Shown in pieces: positions 52,320-63,711 of a stretch of DNA of 64,000 nucleotides (positions within the stretch are counted from its first letter, which is position 1; every line of letters starts with the position of its first letter). The DNA comes from Caryophanales bacterium (GTDB taxonomy: Bacteria; Bacillota; Bacilli; JARBTR01): NCBI GenBank assembly GCA_029240105.1, contig JARBTR010000006.1, positions 186,001-250,000 of the forward strand, written 5' to 3'. The notes under the pieces are model-generated. The model worked only from the letters and a program-made list of their open reading frames with translations, did not search any database and was not told the DNA's origin. A program made the position numbers and the translations under genes.

Positions 52320-54191
52320 ATGTTGGAAACCAAAAAAGGAATTGAAATGCTAATCGAAAAATTGAGAAGAGACCAATCTCCCGATGGCTCATGGAATTAT
52401 CCCTTTGAAACGGGTATTTCAACAGATGCTTACATGGTCATTTTATTACGGACATTAGAAATCAACGATGAAGAATTCATATACGACCTAACACGTAGGA
52501 TTTTAAGTAAACAAGAGAAAAACGGGGCATGGAAGATGTTTTACGATGAGGGAAATGGCAATGTTTCAATAACAATTGAGGCATATTACGCCCTTCTGTA
52601 TTCGGGTTATTATTCTAAAGATGATACTCAACTTTTAAAAGCAAAAATATTTATTCAAGAAAATGGGGGGATAGATGCTGTTAGTATCCTTACTAAAATC
52701 ATGCTAGCACTAACTGGGCAATACAAATGGCCACCCTTTTCTCCGCTACCAATTGAAGCAATTCTTTTACCGAAATCTTTTCCAATCAATTTCTATTCCT
52801 TCTCCGTTTTCGGGAGAGCAAACCTAGCTCCAACTATGATTCTTGCCGAACAGAAATTTTCTATAAAGACTGAAAAAAGTCCAAACCTATCAGATTTGTA
52901 CGTACATCGCCAACATGATGATCAATGGATACGTTCTTCTGAGTTACGCTCATTATTATCTTTCATTGAAAATGGGGTAAAAAATTTAATTGGCATCCCA
53001 GAGCAGCTTCATCAATTAGCAATCGATCGTGCAAAGAATTACATGATCGCTCACCTTGAACCAGATGGATCTCTTTACAGCTATTTCGGGGCTACTTATC
53101 TGATGATATTTGCCTTTCTTGCTCTTGGATATAAGAAAACAGACCCAATAATAAGAAATGCTATAGATGGAATTCGGGCTATGAAAAGTACTATTAAAGG
53201 CTTCCCCCACATGCAATATACAACAGCAAATGTATGGAATACTGCTTTAATTGGGTATACACTGCAATCTGCTGGGGTTTCTGATGTAGATCCTATGGTA
53301 ACAAATGCAAACGGATATCTTTTATCAAGGCAGCATACCAAACTTGGAGATTGGGCAATCCACAATCCGAATATCCCACCTGGGGGATGGGGTTTTTCCA
53401 ATGTAAATACAATGAATCCAGATGTCGATGACACAACAGCTGCCCTTCGGTCTATATCAAGTATGTATCCTATAGTGAATAATGAATGGGCGTTCGGGAA
53501 TAAATGGCTTTTATCCATGCAAAACAATGATGGTGGTTGGCCAGCCTTCGAAAAAAATATCAATTCCAAGCTATCTGAATTTTTACCGATTGAAAAAGGC
53601 GAATATCTACTTACAGACCCATCTTGTGCAGATATAACCGGAAGAGTATTGGAATTTTATGGGAATTATACAGTCCAATCTGTAAATCATCCTTCTATTG
53701 AAAAAGGGATTAGTTGGCTTCTTAAAAACCAGGAAAAGGACGGTTCTTGGTATGGGCGATGGGGGATTTGCTATATATACGGAACATGGGCAGCCATTAC
53801 AGGGTTGCATGCAACTCACATACCCAAAAATCATCCTGCGATTCAGAAAGCAGTAAATTGGCTTCTTCAAATACAAAATGGAGATGGAGGTTGGGGCGAG
53901 TCATGTAAAAGTGACAGTAAAAAAGCATATATCCCTTTACAAGTTAGTACATTGACCCATACAGCTTGGGCACTTGATGCGTTAATAGCCGCTTCTGAAG
54001 AACCAACAACAGCAATAAATAAAGGAATAAATTATTTATTGAATTCACTGGATAAAGATGACTGGACAACTGATTATCCGAAAGGGCAAGGAATACCAGG
54101 AACTTACTATATTCACTATCATAGTTATCGTTATATTTTCCCACTTTTGGCTCTGTCACATTATCAAAGGAAGTTTGAAAATAACGAATGA
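52320..54191 (+). CDS. sqhC: Squalene-hopene cyclase / sporulenol synthase
   Basis: A 623-residue triterpene cyclase, the same length class as B. subtilis SqhC. The protonating DxDD motif is DVDD at residues 368-371 (DVDDTTAAL), and several QW motifs are seen (QNNDGGWPAFEKN, QEKDGSWYGRWG, QNGDGGWGES; also an N-terminal SPDGSWNYP). SqhC makes sporulenes, tetraprenyl curcumene-derived lipids of spores, whereas SHC makes hopenes; the sequence alone does not decide. GAGG lies 7 bases upstream of the ATG. The strand is opposite to ylqG and to the downstream kinase, so it is monocistronic. Confidence 0.95.
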   Translation: MLETKKGIEMLIEKLRRDQSPDGSWNYPFETGISTDAYMVILLRTLEINDEEFIYDLTRRILSKQEKNGAWKMFYDEGNGNVSITIEAYYALLYSGYYSKDDTQLLKAKIFIQENGGIDAVSILTKIMLALTGQYKWPPFSPLPIEAILLPKSFPINFYSFSVFGRANLAPTMILAEQKFSIKTEKSPNLSDLYVHRQHDDQWIRSSELRSLLSFIENGVKNLIGIPEQLHQLAIDRAKNYMIAHLEPDGSLYSYFGATYLMIFAFLALGYKKTDPIIRNAIDGIRAMKSTIKGFPHMQYTTANVWNTALIGYTLQSAGVSDVDPMVTNANGYLLSRQHTKLGDWAIHNPNIPPGGWGFSNVNTMNPDVDDTTAALRSISSMYPIVNNEWAFGNKWLLSMQNNDGGWPAFEKNINSKLSEFLPIEKGEYLLTDPSCADITGRVLEFYGNYTVQSVNHPSIEKGISWLLKNQEKDGSWYGRWGICYIYGTWAAITGLHATHIPKNHPAIQKAVNWLLQIQNGDGGWGESCKSDSKKAYIPLQVSTLTHTAWALDALIAASEEPTTAINKGINYLLNSLDKDDWTTDYPKGQGIPGTYYIHYHSYRYIFPLLALSHYQRKFENNE

Positions 54192-54233
54192 AATTCTAAA
54201 AATTCTCGCGATTCTAAATTTAAAATGAAATAA

Positions 54234-54279
54234 TTAGACCAGCACAGTAACAATAAAAAAAGTTACGATGCTGGTCTAA
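54234..54279. terminator. Terminator between sqhC and the histidine kinase gene
   Basis: TTAGACCAGCA-CAG-TAAC, loop, GTTA-CGA-TGCTGGTCTAA: a long interrupted stem with A/T-rich flanks, between convergent genes. Likely bidirectional. Confidence 0.8.
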
Positions 54280-54314
54280 AAGTAAATGATAATGTAAATG
54301 TTATGTTTTCGATC

Positions 54315-56900
54315 TTAATCAAAGTATATGTCACTGAACTCAGTAGAAATAGCCTGTATAATCCGGTCATCTCCACTATTAAATTGGTTGTTAATTATAA
54401 TTTCTTTACTTATATCAACTTCATTGAAAAGCTTTGGCTTTGTAGCAGGTAATAAGACAGTAAATGCACTTCCTTTTCCTTCTTCACTTTGAACTGAAAT
54501 TTCACCACCCATTGCTCTAACCAAAAGCGTGACAAGATACAACCCCAATCCCGTACCTTCTGCACGGCGTGATAAACTTGTATCTGCCTGTCCAAAACGT
54601 TCAAAAATTACCTTCTGTTTTTCTAATGGAATCCCTACACCTTCATCCTTTACAACAATGCTAATAAAGTTTTTCTTATCATGTTTTACAACTGAAACCG
54701 ATACATAAATAAATGTATCTGGAGTTGTAAATTTTAAGGCATTTGAAAGTAAATTTAATAGTATACGTTCAAATTTTTCCTCATCAATATAAATCTCTTT
54801 TTTTGCCAAAGTAGATACGAAATTAATAGTAACCCTTTTTTGACTTGCGTATATCTCAACAGATTTTACAATTGACTTTGTTACGTAAACAATGTCAAAG
54901 TTACTCATTTTTAAATGTATGTTACCTGAATTTATTTTTGTAATATCAAGAAGGTTGTTCACTAGTCGAAGCTGCCTGTTTGTGTTTATTTTAATAGAGT
55001 TCAAGTATCTACCCATTCTTTCTGTCACATCACCCTTGCAAATAAAATCAATTGCTTGCAATGCCGAGCAGATTACTGTCATTGGTGTTTTAAATTCGTG
55101 GGTTATTAGATAAAGGAACTCATCCTTTAGTTTAATGGCAGCTTCAAGAGTTTCACTTTTCTCCTTCTCCGTTTTAATTAATTTTTCTTGCTGCTCTTTC
55201 AAAGTTTGTTGGTTTTGGATCATGTCTGATATATCACGATGCGACACAACTACTGACGTTATATGTCCATTTTCATCAAAATTAGGAGTAGCATTGATTT
55301 CTGTATATTGATTTCTATCCGGTCGCTTAATTAAGATTTTCTCATTTCTTATTTTTTCCCCTTTGATAACTCTCGCTGTAGGGAGCTTTTCTATTGGCAA
55401 AACATTATGATCTAAATCAAAAAATTGAAAATTATTATATGCACTGTTTAATGTGGTTTTTTCGTCCAAATGAGGGTACATTTTGCGTGATTTCGCATTC
55501 AAAAAAATAAGCTCTCCCATAGGATTGTAAATAGCAAGTGCGTCATGCATATTTTCGATAACAACCTCAAATAACTCTTTTTGGGATTTTAATTCGACCT
55601 CCAATTTCTTACGCTCAGTAATATTTCGTAACAGAAGAGCGACATGGTCTTTCTTTGGTGAAAAGACAAAGGTTTCATAATGATTTTGGGTGCTTTGGTT
55701 GTAATTCTCGTACCGAATTGACTCTCCTGAAACAGCAACATTTACCAACACATCAATCCATGATTGCTCTAAGTCCGGAATAACATCCAGTAAAGTTTTT
55801 CCGATAATATTAATTGCTTTGAGGCCCGTATGATCTTCATAAGCCCTATTGATCTCAATATAACGGAAGTCCTTGGGGTTACCTGAACTGTTGTAAATTA
55901 TTTCGAATATTGACAACCCTTCACTTATATGTTCGAAGAATGTTCGATACTTCTCTTCACTAATTCGCATTGCTTCTTCAGCATAAGCTCTTTCCAATCG
56001 GGGGAATATTCGATTTGTTACTTCTTCAATAAGTTCAATTTCACCTTTACTCCATTTACGAGCAATAGTGTCAGTTATTGTAAATAAATATTTCCATTCT
56101 TTATCACGATGAAATGGCACAGATACATACGTGTGAATGTTAAGAGCTTCATAACGATTAGCATTCGTTCGCCGGTCAGTTTGTGTGTTATTTATAATTA
56201 CGGTTTTTCCTTCACGTGCAATTTTCCGGAACTCCTCCGTTACAAATGATGATAGTTTACGTTCACCAATGACGTTAAGATCGTCTTCATGATGCCAAGC
56301 ATATCGCACAATCAATTCATCCTTTAGTTCGTTTACTTCAGCAAAAAGGCAATTTGTTATATTTAAATGCCTGCCGATTTTTTCACCAATTGTATTCATA
56401 ATCTCATTTGCTGACGAAAGATTCGATAAATCTTTCGATATTTCTGCTAAAAATGATAGATTCTCTTCCCGTTTCTTACGTTCTGTTATGTCATAGGCCT
56501 CTCCAAACCATTCAACAATTTCACCATTCTCATTCATTATTGGAATGGCGCGCGAAGAAGCCCATCTCAAACTACCGTCAGCTTGTAAAAACCTATGTTC
56601 AAGCTGATAAACACTTTTCGCTTGGATTGCTTTATTTATTGCCAAGGTGACGTGTATCTGATCATCTGGATGAATATAATCATGTAGCCAGTCACCCTTT
56701 GTATTTTCTGTATTAAAGAAGAAACCATTTCCTTGGAGTTGGTGCATCTCGCTCCAGTCAGGACTCATACGATAGATTACACCAGAGCAAGAGATTATTA
56801 GAGCATGTAACCTTTTCTCATAAAGTGACTCTAATGCTAAAGTTCTGTCATTATTCTTAACCACATTTTGATTGTTAAGAGCTCTTTCCATAACATCCAT
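54315..56900 (-). CDS. Multi-PAS/GAF sensor histidine kinase
   Basis: An 861-residue cytoplasmic-looking sensor kinase (no clear membrane span). The N-terminal two-thirds hold a PAS domain with DGSLRWASSRAIP and a PAC segment (about 35-140), a GAF domain (about 155-290), and two more PAS domains (about 300-420 and 430-555). The kinase part has the phosphorylated His in LITHEFKTPM, N box LLSNALKF, G1 KDEGVGIP, and GTGLGLYLV. No response regulator is adjacent, so it is an orphan or hybrid partner. The ATG at 56900 follows AGGAG. Confidence 0.92.
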   Translation of the reverse strand: MDVMERALNNQNVVKNNDRTLALESLYEKRLHALIISCSGVIYRMSPDWSEMHQLQGNGFFFNTENTKGDWLHDYIHPDDQIHVTLAINKAIQAKSVYQLEHRFLQADGSLRWASSRAIPIMNENGEIVEWFGEAYDITERKKREENLSFLAEISKDLSNLSSANEIMNTIGEKIGRHLNITNCLFAEVNELKDELIVRYAWHHEDDLNVIGERKLSSFVTEEFRKIAREGKTVIINNTQTDRRTNANRYEALNIHTYVSVPFHRDKEWKYLFTITDTIARKWSKGEIELIEEVTNRIFPRLERAYAEEAMRISEEKYRTFFEHISEGLSIFEIIYNSSGNPKDFRYIEINRAYEDHTGLKAINIIGKTLLDVIPDLEQSWIDVLVNVAVSGESIRYENYNQSTQNHYETFVFSPKKDHVALLLRNITERKKLEVELKSQKELFEVVIENMHDALAIYNPMGELIFLNAKSRKMYPHLDEKTTLNSAYNNFQFFDLDHNVLPIEKLPTARVIKGEKIRNEKILIKRPDRNQYTEINATPNFDENGHITSVVVSHRDISDMIQNQQTLKEQQEKLIKTEKEKSETLEAAIKLKDEFLYLITHEFKTPMTVICSALQAIDFICKGDVTERMGRYLNSIKINTNRQLRLVNNLLDITKINSGNIHLKMSNFDIVYVTKSIVKSVEIYASQKRVTINFVSTLAKKEIYIDEEKFERILLNLLSNALKFTTPDTFIYVSVSVVKHDKKNFISIVVKDEGVGIPLEKQKVIFERFGQADTSLSRRAEGTGLGLYLVTLLVRAMGGEISVQSEEGKGSAFTVLLPATKPKLFNEVDISKEIIINNQFNSGDDRIIQAISTEFSDIYFD

Positions 56901-57080
56901 TGACCATTTCTCCTATTTCCATTAAGAACTCTGCAACTGTAAAATGTCTAAACTAACTGAATCACACACTTCTCAGATTATCACATTTATGCACTAAATT
57001 TTTACATTTTTCGCCGTCATTAATCGACATTTTTCCACATTTTATAACCTTTTTTTGTATATTTGTCCCCTATAAGTATA

Positions 57081-57120
57081 AAAAATAAGGCACCTGTGGA
57101 TTAACACCACAAGTGCCTTA
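57081..57120 (-). terminator. Terminator after the minus-strand chemoreceptor gene
   Basis: AAGGCAC-C-TGTGG-ATTAACA-CCACA-A-GTGCCTT (57087-57120), followed on the minus strand by ATTTTTTATAC. The gap 56901-57080 shows no other structure. Confidence 0.85.
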
Positions 57121-57182
57121 CATATTTTTTTAAATTTATACAAAATATCAGTCATGTCAATCAATTCACTGATTTTGAAGTA

Positions 57183-59204
57183 TCAATTAAATTTAAATTT
57201 ATTAATATTTTTCTGTAAATCTTCAGAAAGAAGTGACAAGTTTTCTGACGCACCTGCAATTTCCTCCATGGAAGCAGCTTGCTCTTTTGTGTTCAAAGCA
57301 ACTTCCTTGGTTGAATTCGCAGTTTGATTAGCGATACTCTCAATTTCTTCAATCGCTTTAACCACTGCTGTACTTCCTGCAGCCATCTGTTGTGAAGCGG
57401 CAGAAACCTCTTGTACTTGACTAACCACTTGATTGATTTCTTCAACAATTAGTTTAAAGGATTCGCCTGCTTTATTAACAACTATTACTCCTTCACTTAC
57501 TTCTTTAGTACCAACTTCCATTACTTTTACAGCATTATTGGTTTCGGTTTGAATTTTAGAAATTAAACTTGCAATTTGTTCAGCAGAAGCTGAAGATTGC
57601 TCGGCCAACTTTCTTACTTCATCTGCTACAACAGCAAACCCTCTACCTTGCTCACCAGCACGTGCAGCCTCAATTGCAGCATTTAATGCTAAGAGGTTTG
57701 TTTGATCAGCAATTTGTTTAATAACAACTACAATTTGACCGATTTCTTTGGATTCTTCACCTAAAGTTCTAATTACCTCAGATGTTTTTTCGGTCGTTTC
57801 ACGCACTCGCTCTATGGTTAAAACAGCATTTTCAGACTCTTTTACTCCATCCTTTGCCGCTTCTACAACTCTATCAGAGGATACACTAACAGCATAAGCA
57901 CTATTTGCAATCTGTTGAATACCATTAGACATCTCATTTATAGTTATACTTGTTTCTTGAACAATTTTTGCTTGCTTAGCTGACCCTTGAGCTAGCTCAC
58001 TTGCAGATGCAGACACCTGTTCCACGGCAGCAACATTTTGTTCTGCAGATGCAGTCAATTCCTCACTTGAAGAAGCCACCATTTGAGATGCATTATTAAT
58101 TTCACCAATTAATAAATTAACACTTGTTAACATTCTATTAAAACTTTTTCCAAGCAAACCTAATTCATCTTTAGACTTATCTGCAGCTTTAACAGTTAAA
58201 TTCCCATCAGCTGCCTCTTCCATTACTTTCGACAAACCAAGAATTGGATTAATTATTTGTCTTGAGGCAATGTAACCTACAATCATAGAAAGTAAGATTG
58301 ATAATCCAGATATGATTATCGCGTTTTTCCTTACTTTAGAAACCGGTTCTTGAATTTCACCAACATCACCTGAAACAACTATTAACCAGTTAGATAGAGG
58401 TAAACTACCATATGAAGCTATTTTTTCTTGACCTTCAAACACATATTCAACAATATCTTGTTGTACTTGCTCACCCTTTTGAATTCTTTTAATAACCGCT
58501 TTTATCGCTTCATTGGTTACTGGTTTACCAATCTTATCTTTAGTTGGATGATAAAGCATTGTACCTTTACTATCCAATAGGTACGCATAACTTGATTTGG
58601 TATCCCCAACTTTAATATCTTTCAAATAATTGGAAAATGATTCAACTAAAATTGCTTTGGCAACAAAACCAATCGTTTGTCCGCTTTCCTTGATAGGCTG
58701 AGAGATAACTACAATTTGTTTACCAGTAGACTTTGAAACTAATGTTTCACTAAAGTAAGATTTTCCATTCAGGGCATCCATGACATAACTTCTGTCATTG
58801 ATATCTTTCCCTATTAAATTACGATCACTATCAGCAATAATGATTCCCTTTGTATCAACAATAAAGGCGTGTTCTAAATTTCCATGTTTTTTAACATAAT
58901 CATCTAAAATTTTGTTTACTTGTTCATTAAACGATATATACTTACTTGATTCACTACTTACTAGTCTTTCCTTGGCAAGCTCGATAACAGAAAGCTGATC
59001 AGCAATCATACCATCCTCTATTAACTCTTTTTCAGTTAGTGAGGTTAATAGTTCTTCACTAAATTTTGTAGCGGATAGCATTTCTTTCTTAGTCTGTGTT
59101 GTTATAATATCCGTTGCTTTTTTTGTTGTATAAAAACCTGCAGTGATTACTGCAACAAGTATAAGACTAATTATAATTATTGGCAGTTTCTTATTTATTG
59201 ACAT
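57183..59204 (-). CDS. Methyl-accepting chemotaxis protein, dCache type
   Basis: About 673 residues: N-terminal span (about 8-28), extracellular dCache sensor (about 35-300), second span (about 300-320), HAMP linker (about 320-375) and a long signalling coiled coil (about 400-670) with the conserved tip [36 protein letters not shown] region (quoted in part: [12 protein letters not shown]). It signals to CheA/CheW; dCache domains sense amino acids or other small ligands. The ATG at 59204 follows GGAGG at 8 bases; the frame opens at 59237. Confidence 0.95.
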   Translation of the reverse strand: MSINKKLPIIIISLILVAVITAGFYTTKKATDIITTQTKKEMLSATKFSEELLTSLTEKELIEDGMIADQLSVIELAKERLVSSESSKYISFNEQVNKILDDYVKKHGNLEHAFIVDTKGIIIADSDRNLIGKDINDRSYVMDALNGKSYFSETLVSKSTGKQIVVISQPIKESGQTIGFVAKAILVESFSNYLKDIKVGDTKSSYAYLLDSKGTMLYHPTKDKIGKPVTNEAIKAVIKRIQKGEQVQQDIVEYVFEGQEKIASYGSLPLSNWLIVVSGDVGEIQEPVSKVRKNAIIISGLSILLSMIVGYIASRQIINPILGLSKVMEEAADGNLTVKAADKSKDELGLLGKSFNRMLTSVNLLIGEINNASQMVASSSEELTASAEQNVAAVEQVSASASELAQGSAKQAKIVQETSITINEMSNGIQQIANSAYAVSVSSDRVVEAAKDGVKESENAVLTIERVRETTEKTSEVIRTLGEESKEIGQIVVVIKQIADQTNLLALNAAIEAARAGEQGRGFAVVADEVRKLAEQSSASAEQIASLISKIQTETNNAVKVMEVGTKEVSEGVIVVNKAGESFKLIVEEINQVVSQVQEVSAASQQMAAGSTAVVKAIEEIESIANQTANSTKEVALNTKEQAASMEEIAGASENLSLLSEDLQKNINKFKFN

Positions 59205-59794
59205 TATTTGTCCCTCCTTGCTTGCCTTAATTTTCACATAACATTGTAAAAAAGTCTACAAATTTCACCATACTTCGACATATTAAAATTTGACAATAAC
59301 TATCCAAATTTAAAGTACAAATTAATAGTATCTCTAATAAAAAGTGACTATGATCCTGTTTAAAGTAAACATTAAATCCTGCAAAGATATTAAAAAAATT
59401 TATAGTTTTAAAAGGAGGGAATATTGCCTAAAAGTAGGTTGAGAGAAAAATAAACTTATAGAAAATTTGTATCAAAGGGAAATAAGACAAAAATTTTGAG
59501 AAAAATTGTAAATTGTTACGAAAAAAAACAATTTCTTCTTCTTTCAAGATTTGAAAGATACGTTATTATAGTAATGAAGTTTTAATATAAGGGTATTATT
59601 GTAAATTAGGAGGGCAGCATCCGCATTAAATATTGCAAGTCTATAACCAGTTTAGATGTAGTTATGGGTTTTTAAATAACTAATTTACTAGAGTTATAGT
59701 TACATCAATTATGTTAACATTCAATAAAAGCACGCCGTTTTCAAGAATCTAACATACTATTAATTTAAAGAAATTACTTTTTCGGAGGGCACTG
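59205..59794. promoter_or_regulatory. Divergent promoter region between two chemoreceptors with a SigD-like promoter
   Basis: In this 590-bp gap TAAC-N15-GCCGTTTT (59715-59741) is one base from the first half of the SigD consensus TAAA-N15-GCCGATAA, 54 bases before the plus-strand receptor start. Upstream, TTCAAG-N18-TATAGT-like elements near 59545-59575 and a hairpin CTATAAC-loop-GTTATGG followed by GTTTTT (about 59640-59674) could belong to a short leader transcript. No coding sequence is visible. The minus-strand receptor side shows no strong SigD match. Confidence 0.5.
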
Positions 59795-61531
59795 ATGGTA
59801 AAACGTTTTGGGATTAAGGTAAGTATACGGCTAAAAATGCTAGTAGGATTTGTTCTAATTGGATTGCTTTCTGCCTTGGTTGTTGGTGGAATAGCGTATA
59901 AGAATATCTCTGATTATGAGCTTACAAAAGTGAAAGACAAACTAAAAATGATTGCTGAAATAGGGGCAAGCAATATAGATGCTGAGTTGCATACACAACT
60001 TCAACCCGGGGACGAAGATGAAGAGGCTTACACCGATCTCCTAGCTAAACTAAGGTCTTTTAAAAAGACATCTGAACTTACATACCTCTATACATATATT
60101 CCAGTTAATGAGGAAAAGGTAAAATTTATACTGGATACTGATGAGTCAGAAGAACAGGCTAAAATAGGAGACGAATACCCTGAGGACGGCGAAAAGCTTG
60201 ATTCTGAAATTAAGCAGGCTTTATTAGGTGAAGTAACTGTTACCAAAACTCCCCAAACGGACCAATGGGGAACATTTTTATCCGGATTTGCTCCAATTAA
60301 AAATTCTAATGGTGAAGTCGTAGCAATAGTAGGAGCAGATATCGCTGTTAAAGATTTAACTGACATGAAAAACAAATTGCTCATTCTTATTGGGGCAGGT
60401 ATGTTGCTAAGTATTCTAATTTCTATTGTGGCTGCAACCCTTTTCTCTAGACTAATCAGTCGCCCAATCAGCCTAATGGTAGATAGTTTGGAGGATGTAG
60501 TTCAAAACAGTGGCGATCTTACTCAAGAGATAAAAATTAAAACAGGTGACGAAATAGAACAACTAGCAGGAAAAACAAACGAGTTATTAGCAAATATTAG
60601 AAGTATTATAAAAATGATTCGTGAAACTACAGTAAATGTGAATCGGAACTCTAAGGAAATAACTGAGTCTATTCATAACACCTCAGAAGTTACAGCAAAT
60701 GTAAACCTAGCTATGCAAGAGATTGCAAAGGGAACTAGTATACAGTCAGAAATTGTTAATGAGAGTACCGATAAAATAGAAGATCTCTCTAATTGTATCA
60801 ACGTACTTTCTCAGAATTCAAATGAGATTAGCAACTCAGCTAAAGAAGCGATAAGCTTCACGAATGAAGGAACCATTGCAATGGTTGATTTACAGCAGAA
60901 GTTTAAAGTTAGTGAAGAAATCGTTGGATCAGTTTCCGAAACAGTCAAAAAGCTTGAAAGTAAATCTGAAGAAATTACGAAAATTATTGAAGTGATTACG
61001 AAAATTTCAGAACAGACCAATCTTCTTGCCCTTAATGCAGCAATTGAGGCAGCTAGAGCTGGTGAACAGGGTCGAGGATTTGCTGTTGTAGCAGATGAAA
61101 TCAGAAAACTGGCTGAAAATACAACAGTTTCTGCAAAGGAAATATCAAATCATATAAATGAGGTACGCAGCCAATCAATTGATACAGCAGATGCAATGAA
61201 CAAAATGGTTGATACCATGTCAAGCCAATCTGCATCTATTGATAATACAAGCAACGTTCTGACAGGCATAACCGATATTGTTGCTAATATTTCTGGGAAT
61301 ATACTAAACATTGAAGTTGCAATCAAGAATGTTTATAAAGAGAAAGAAGATGTTTTAAAACTTATTCATCAAATTCAACACACCTCAGAACAAATGGTGG
61401 CAGGAACAGAAGAAGTAAATGCAGCAAGCGAAGAACAACATACTGTTGTTGAGAATATATCAACAAGTATTGATGAGTTAAGAAATATGACGGATGAACT
61501 GGAAAACGCAGTTAAGAAGTTCAAAGTCTAA
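59795..61531 (+). CDS. Methyl-accepting chemotaxis protein with short Cache-like sensor
   Basis: A 578-residue receptor: N-terminal span (about 12-35), extracellular sensor of about 155 residues (about 36-190) with [18 protein letters not shown], second span (about 195-220), HAMP (about 220-275) and signalling coiled coil with [12 protein letters not shown] at the tip (about 405-425). The compact extracellular domain ending in [13 protein letters not shown] resembles single-Cache sensors for organic acids or similar ligands; the ligand is unknown. Divergent from the other receptor; a SigD-like promoter lies upstream. Ribosome binding site GGAGGG is about 6 bases before the ATG. Confidence 0.94.
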   Translation: MVKRFGIKVSIRLKMLVGFVLIGLLSALVVGGIAYKNISDYELTKVKDKLKMIAEIGASNIDAELHTQLQPGDEDEEAYTDLLAKLRSFKKTSELTYLYTYIPVNEEKVKFILDTDESEEQAKIGDEYPEDGEKLDSEIKQALLGEVTVTKTPQTDQWGTFLSGFAPIKNSNGEVVAIVGADIAVKDLTDMKNKLLILIGAGMLLSILISIVAATLFSRLISRPISLMVDSLEDVVQNSGDLTQEIKIKTGDEIEQLAGKTNELLANIRSIIKMIRETTVNVNRNSKEITESIHNTSEVTANVNLAMQEIAKGTSIQSEIVNESTDKIEDLSNCINVLSQNSNEISNSAKEAISFTNEGTIAMVDLQQKFKVSEEIVGSVSETVKKLESKSEEITKIIEVITKISEQTNLLALNAAIEAARAGEQGRGFAVVADEIRKLAENTTVSAKEISNHINEVRSQSIDTADAMNKMVDTMSSQSASIDNTSNVLTGITDIVANISGNILNIEVAIKNVYKEKEDVLKLIHQIQHTSEQMVAGTEEVNAASEEQHTVVENISTSIDELRNMTDELENAVKKFKV

Positions 61532-61582
61532 CAGTACAGCTTAAAAAAGCAAATAAGGTTATATAGTAATTTTTGATGGAAC

Positions 61583-61626
61583 GAAAGACCACTTCTAGTA
61601 GGTACTACTTAGAAGTGGTCTTTTTA
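61583..61626. terminator. Terminator after the plus-strand chemoreceptor
   Basis: AAAGACCACTTCT-loop-AGAAGTGGTCTTT with TTTTT after it; convergent with the DUF4153 gene, so it may act on both. Confidence 0.9.
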
Positions 61627-61649
61627 GTTGTATCTATTACCAGGACATT

Positions 61650-63296
61650 CTACTTCAATAAGAAATATCCGAAGAACTCCATCACTTTTATATTGCCAGT
61701 GTTATCTATAGTAAAAGAAATGGATGTGAGAATGATTTTTCCGTCTTTGGTTTCAAACACCATTGGCTTATTGTATTGCTCTCCATACTTACTATAAAGT
61801 TCTGAAATCTCCTTTTTCGGATCAAATGTAATTGGGTTTCCAGATTGATTTAATTTAAGAATCTTACTTCCATTATCTCCGTCTATTAAGTCACCCGGTT
61901 GTATACTGTAAAACTCACTATAACCAGCTATCTGAATTGACTTGTATTCATAGTAATAATTGACATATCTTTCATTTTGGAATTGATCATTAGACTTCAT
62001 TTCAAAACCAAACAATTCTGAAAAAGATTTCTTGCTTGCTTTACCATTAAGTATACTCGGAAGGTGCCCTCCTGAAGATACGATATATTGGTAGCTATCT
62101 GAAATTTTAATTTTATCATCATCAGAAACATTTGAATTTTGAACAATATTTTCGTTCTGAATCATATCATATTTGTTTAATACATTAACTAGCCTTGCGC
62201 TTTGATTGCGTATCGGAACATCAATGGCATTCAGTGGTGTTATAGTGAGTAACAACGTTGCACACATGATTACAGGAAGCATTTGTTTTGAATACTTTCC
62301 ACCTTTGACTAGTGACGCAATCGAAAATAAAAGGGCAATCATATTTAAAACCACTGACACGTATCTCGGAAATGTCAATCCATAATTAGATACCCTTATA
62401 TACATTGCCATAAACTGAATAAGGACAATTGGAATGATGAAGTATCCACCATATTTGATGAATAATCTCGCTAGTTTATTGTCCTCTTTATATTGTTCTA
62501 CGGTGATAGCAAAAAAAACAAAGAATGCCGCTGCAAATGATGCAAACCAATTGATATTGCCTGATGAGAAACTCCAATTAGCTATAAGTTTTCCAATATA
62601 AACGTATAAAATAACGATTAAAATTAAATAAACGGGTAATGCGGCATACACAACTATAGTCTTAAAGATATTTGGGATTTTTAGTTCAGAATCCCTGTGC
62701 GGTATAGATGCTAAAAATAAATTTAAAAATAGAACACTCCATATAGCCAAGCCAATGATTTGATATCCTTTATCGATGTTGGTGAACTTGTATATTAGTG
62801 AATCAAAAGCAAAAATACATAACATGGTACCAGCAGTGATAATCCCACAAATGAATATGTAAAAGATTATATTTTTTAAGATAAAAGAAAACGATTTCGA
62901 TAGGTTATCAATTGTAGATAAATATATAATACCTACAAAAAAAGTGGTCATAATACCAACATAACCTAGAACAACATAGTTATCTGTATCAAAATTCTTT
63001 AGGAAAAAATACGATATTGCACTCAGCACAATCATTGCAATATTTAATAAAAATTGGTTTACCTTTAATCTTTCAGAAAATCTTTCAAATAATAGTTTTG
63101 TAAAAGTACAAAATAAAATTCCAAAGGAAATGGTTAAAATAATCCTTAACCCCAGATTTAGATTGCTATCAATCGGTTCGAAGATAACGATATAACTACC
63201 TACTAAAAACAAACATACTGTAAAAAAAGAGGCTGCAATAAAACGATTCATCGATGCTACTAGATCATCAACTAATTTGATAAAAAAATGTTTCAT
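61650..63296 (-). CDS. DUF4153 domain-containing membrane protein
   Basis: A 548-residue protein with about ten hydrophobic spans in the N-terminal 365 residues and a mixed soluble C-terminal part (about 370-548). The membrane part includes IPHRDSELKIPNIFKTIVVYAALPVYLILI (part quoted) typical of DUF4153. The soluble part would lie outside or inside depending on topology and has no known match. Function unknown. AGGAGG stands 7 bases before the ATG. Confidence 0.85.
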   Translation of the reverse strand: MKHFFIKLVDDLVASMNRFIAASFFTVCLFLVGSYIVIFEPIDSNLNLGLRIILTISFGILFCTFTKLLFERFSERLKVNQFLLNIAMIVLSAISYFFLKNFDTDNYVVLGYVGIMTTFFVGIIYLSTIDNLSKSFSFILKNIIFYIFICGIITAGTMLCIFAFDSLIYKFTNIDKGYQIIGLAIWSVLFLNLFLASIPHRDSELKIPNIFKTIVVYAALPVYLILIVILYVYIGKLIANWSFSSGNINWFASFAAAFFVFFAITVEQYKEDNKLARLFIKYGGYFIIPIVLIQFMAMYIRVSNYGLTFPRYVSVVLNMIALLFSIASLVKGGKYSKQMLPVIMCATLLLTITPLNAIDVPIRNQSARLVNVLNKYDMIQNENIVQNSNVSDDDKIKISDSYQYIVSSGGHLPSILNGKASKKSFSELFGFEMKSNDQFQNERYVNYYYEYKSIQIAGYSEFYSIQPGDLIDGDNGSKILKLNQSGNPITFDPKKEISELYSKYGEQYNKPMVFETKDGKIILTSISFTIDNTGNIKVMEFFGYFLLK

Positions 63297-63443
63297 GATT
63301 AAATCCTCCTGACTTTTATATAAATTTTTTAAAAATTTAGTCTTCTTAATACAGACAATAATGATTCATTAATATCCAAGCAAATATAAAAATAATATTT
63401 TTATGTTTTTATTGTACTACTAAGTGCTCGTCATGGAAATTGG

Positions 63444-63541
63444 TTATAACTTTTTTTAGAATAATTCTTATTTTAAAGCTATTATTACATAGTTTAACCT
63501 TAATAAGCTATATCTGTTAATTATTCTAAAAAAACTTATAA
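63444..63541. repeat. 23-bp inverted repeat with 52-bp spacer
   Basis: TTATAACTTTTTTTAGAATAATT (63444-63466, first part TTATAACTTTTTTTAG) and AATTATTCTAAAAAAACTTATAA (63519-63541) are inverted copies with one mismatch. The element can fold into a 98-nt hairpin. It stands in the gap upstream of the DUF4153 gene (minus strand) and downstream of the PilZ gene. Remaining gap sequence (63297-63443 and 63574-63711) shows only AT-rich sequence. Confidence 0.7.
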
Positions 63542-63545
63542 AAAG

Positions 63546-63573
63546 CAAAAACGGACTACCTTTTTGTAGTCCG
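63546..63573 (-). terminator. Terminator after the PilZ-like gene
   Basis: CGGACTAC-CTTTTT-GTAGTCCG followed on the minus strand by TTTTTGCTTTTTATAAG. Confidence 0.85.
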
Positions 63574-63711
63574 AACTATTCAGTAAATCTATTTATAAGA
63601 TAAGTAGTGCCAAGATGTATTTTCTTATGTAAAAGTTAATTTATTTTTTTAGATGTAATAATTAGAGTGTACTTTTAATTTTATCCCAAAAACAACTAGC
63701 AATAGTATTTG

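Noticed and set aside
53016-53876. Minus-strand ORFs of 89-157 codons inside the cyclase gene
   Set aside because: Antisense shadows produced by codon bias of the repeated QW motifs.
59600-59690. c-di-GMP (GEMM) riboswitch in front of the chemoreceptor
   Set aside because: The conserved GEMM core and tetraloop-receptor elements are not seen; only a simple hairpin with a T run is present.
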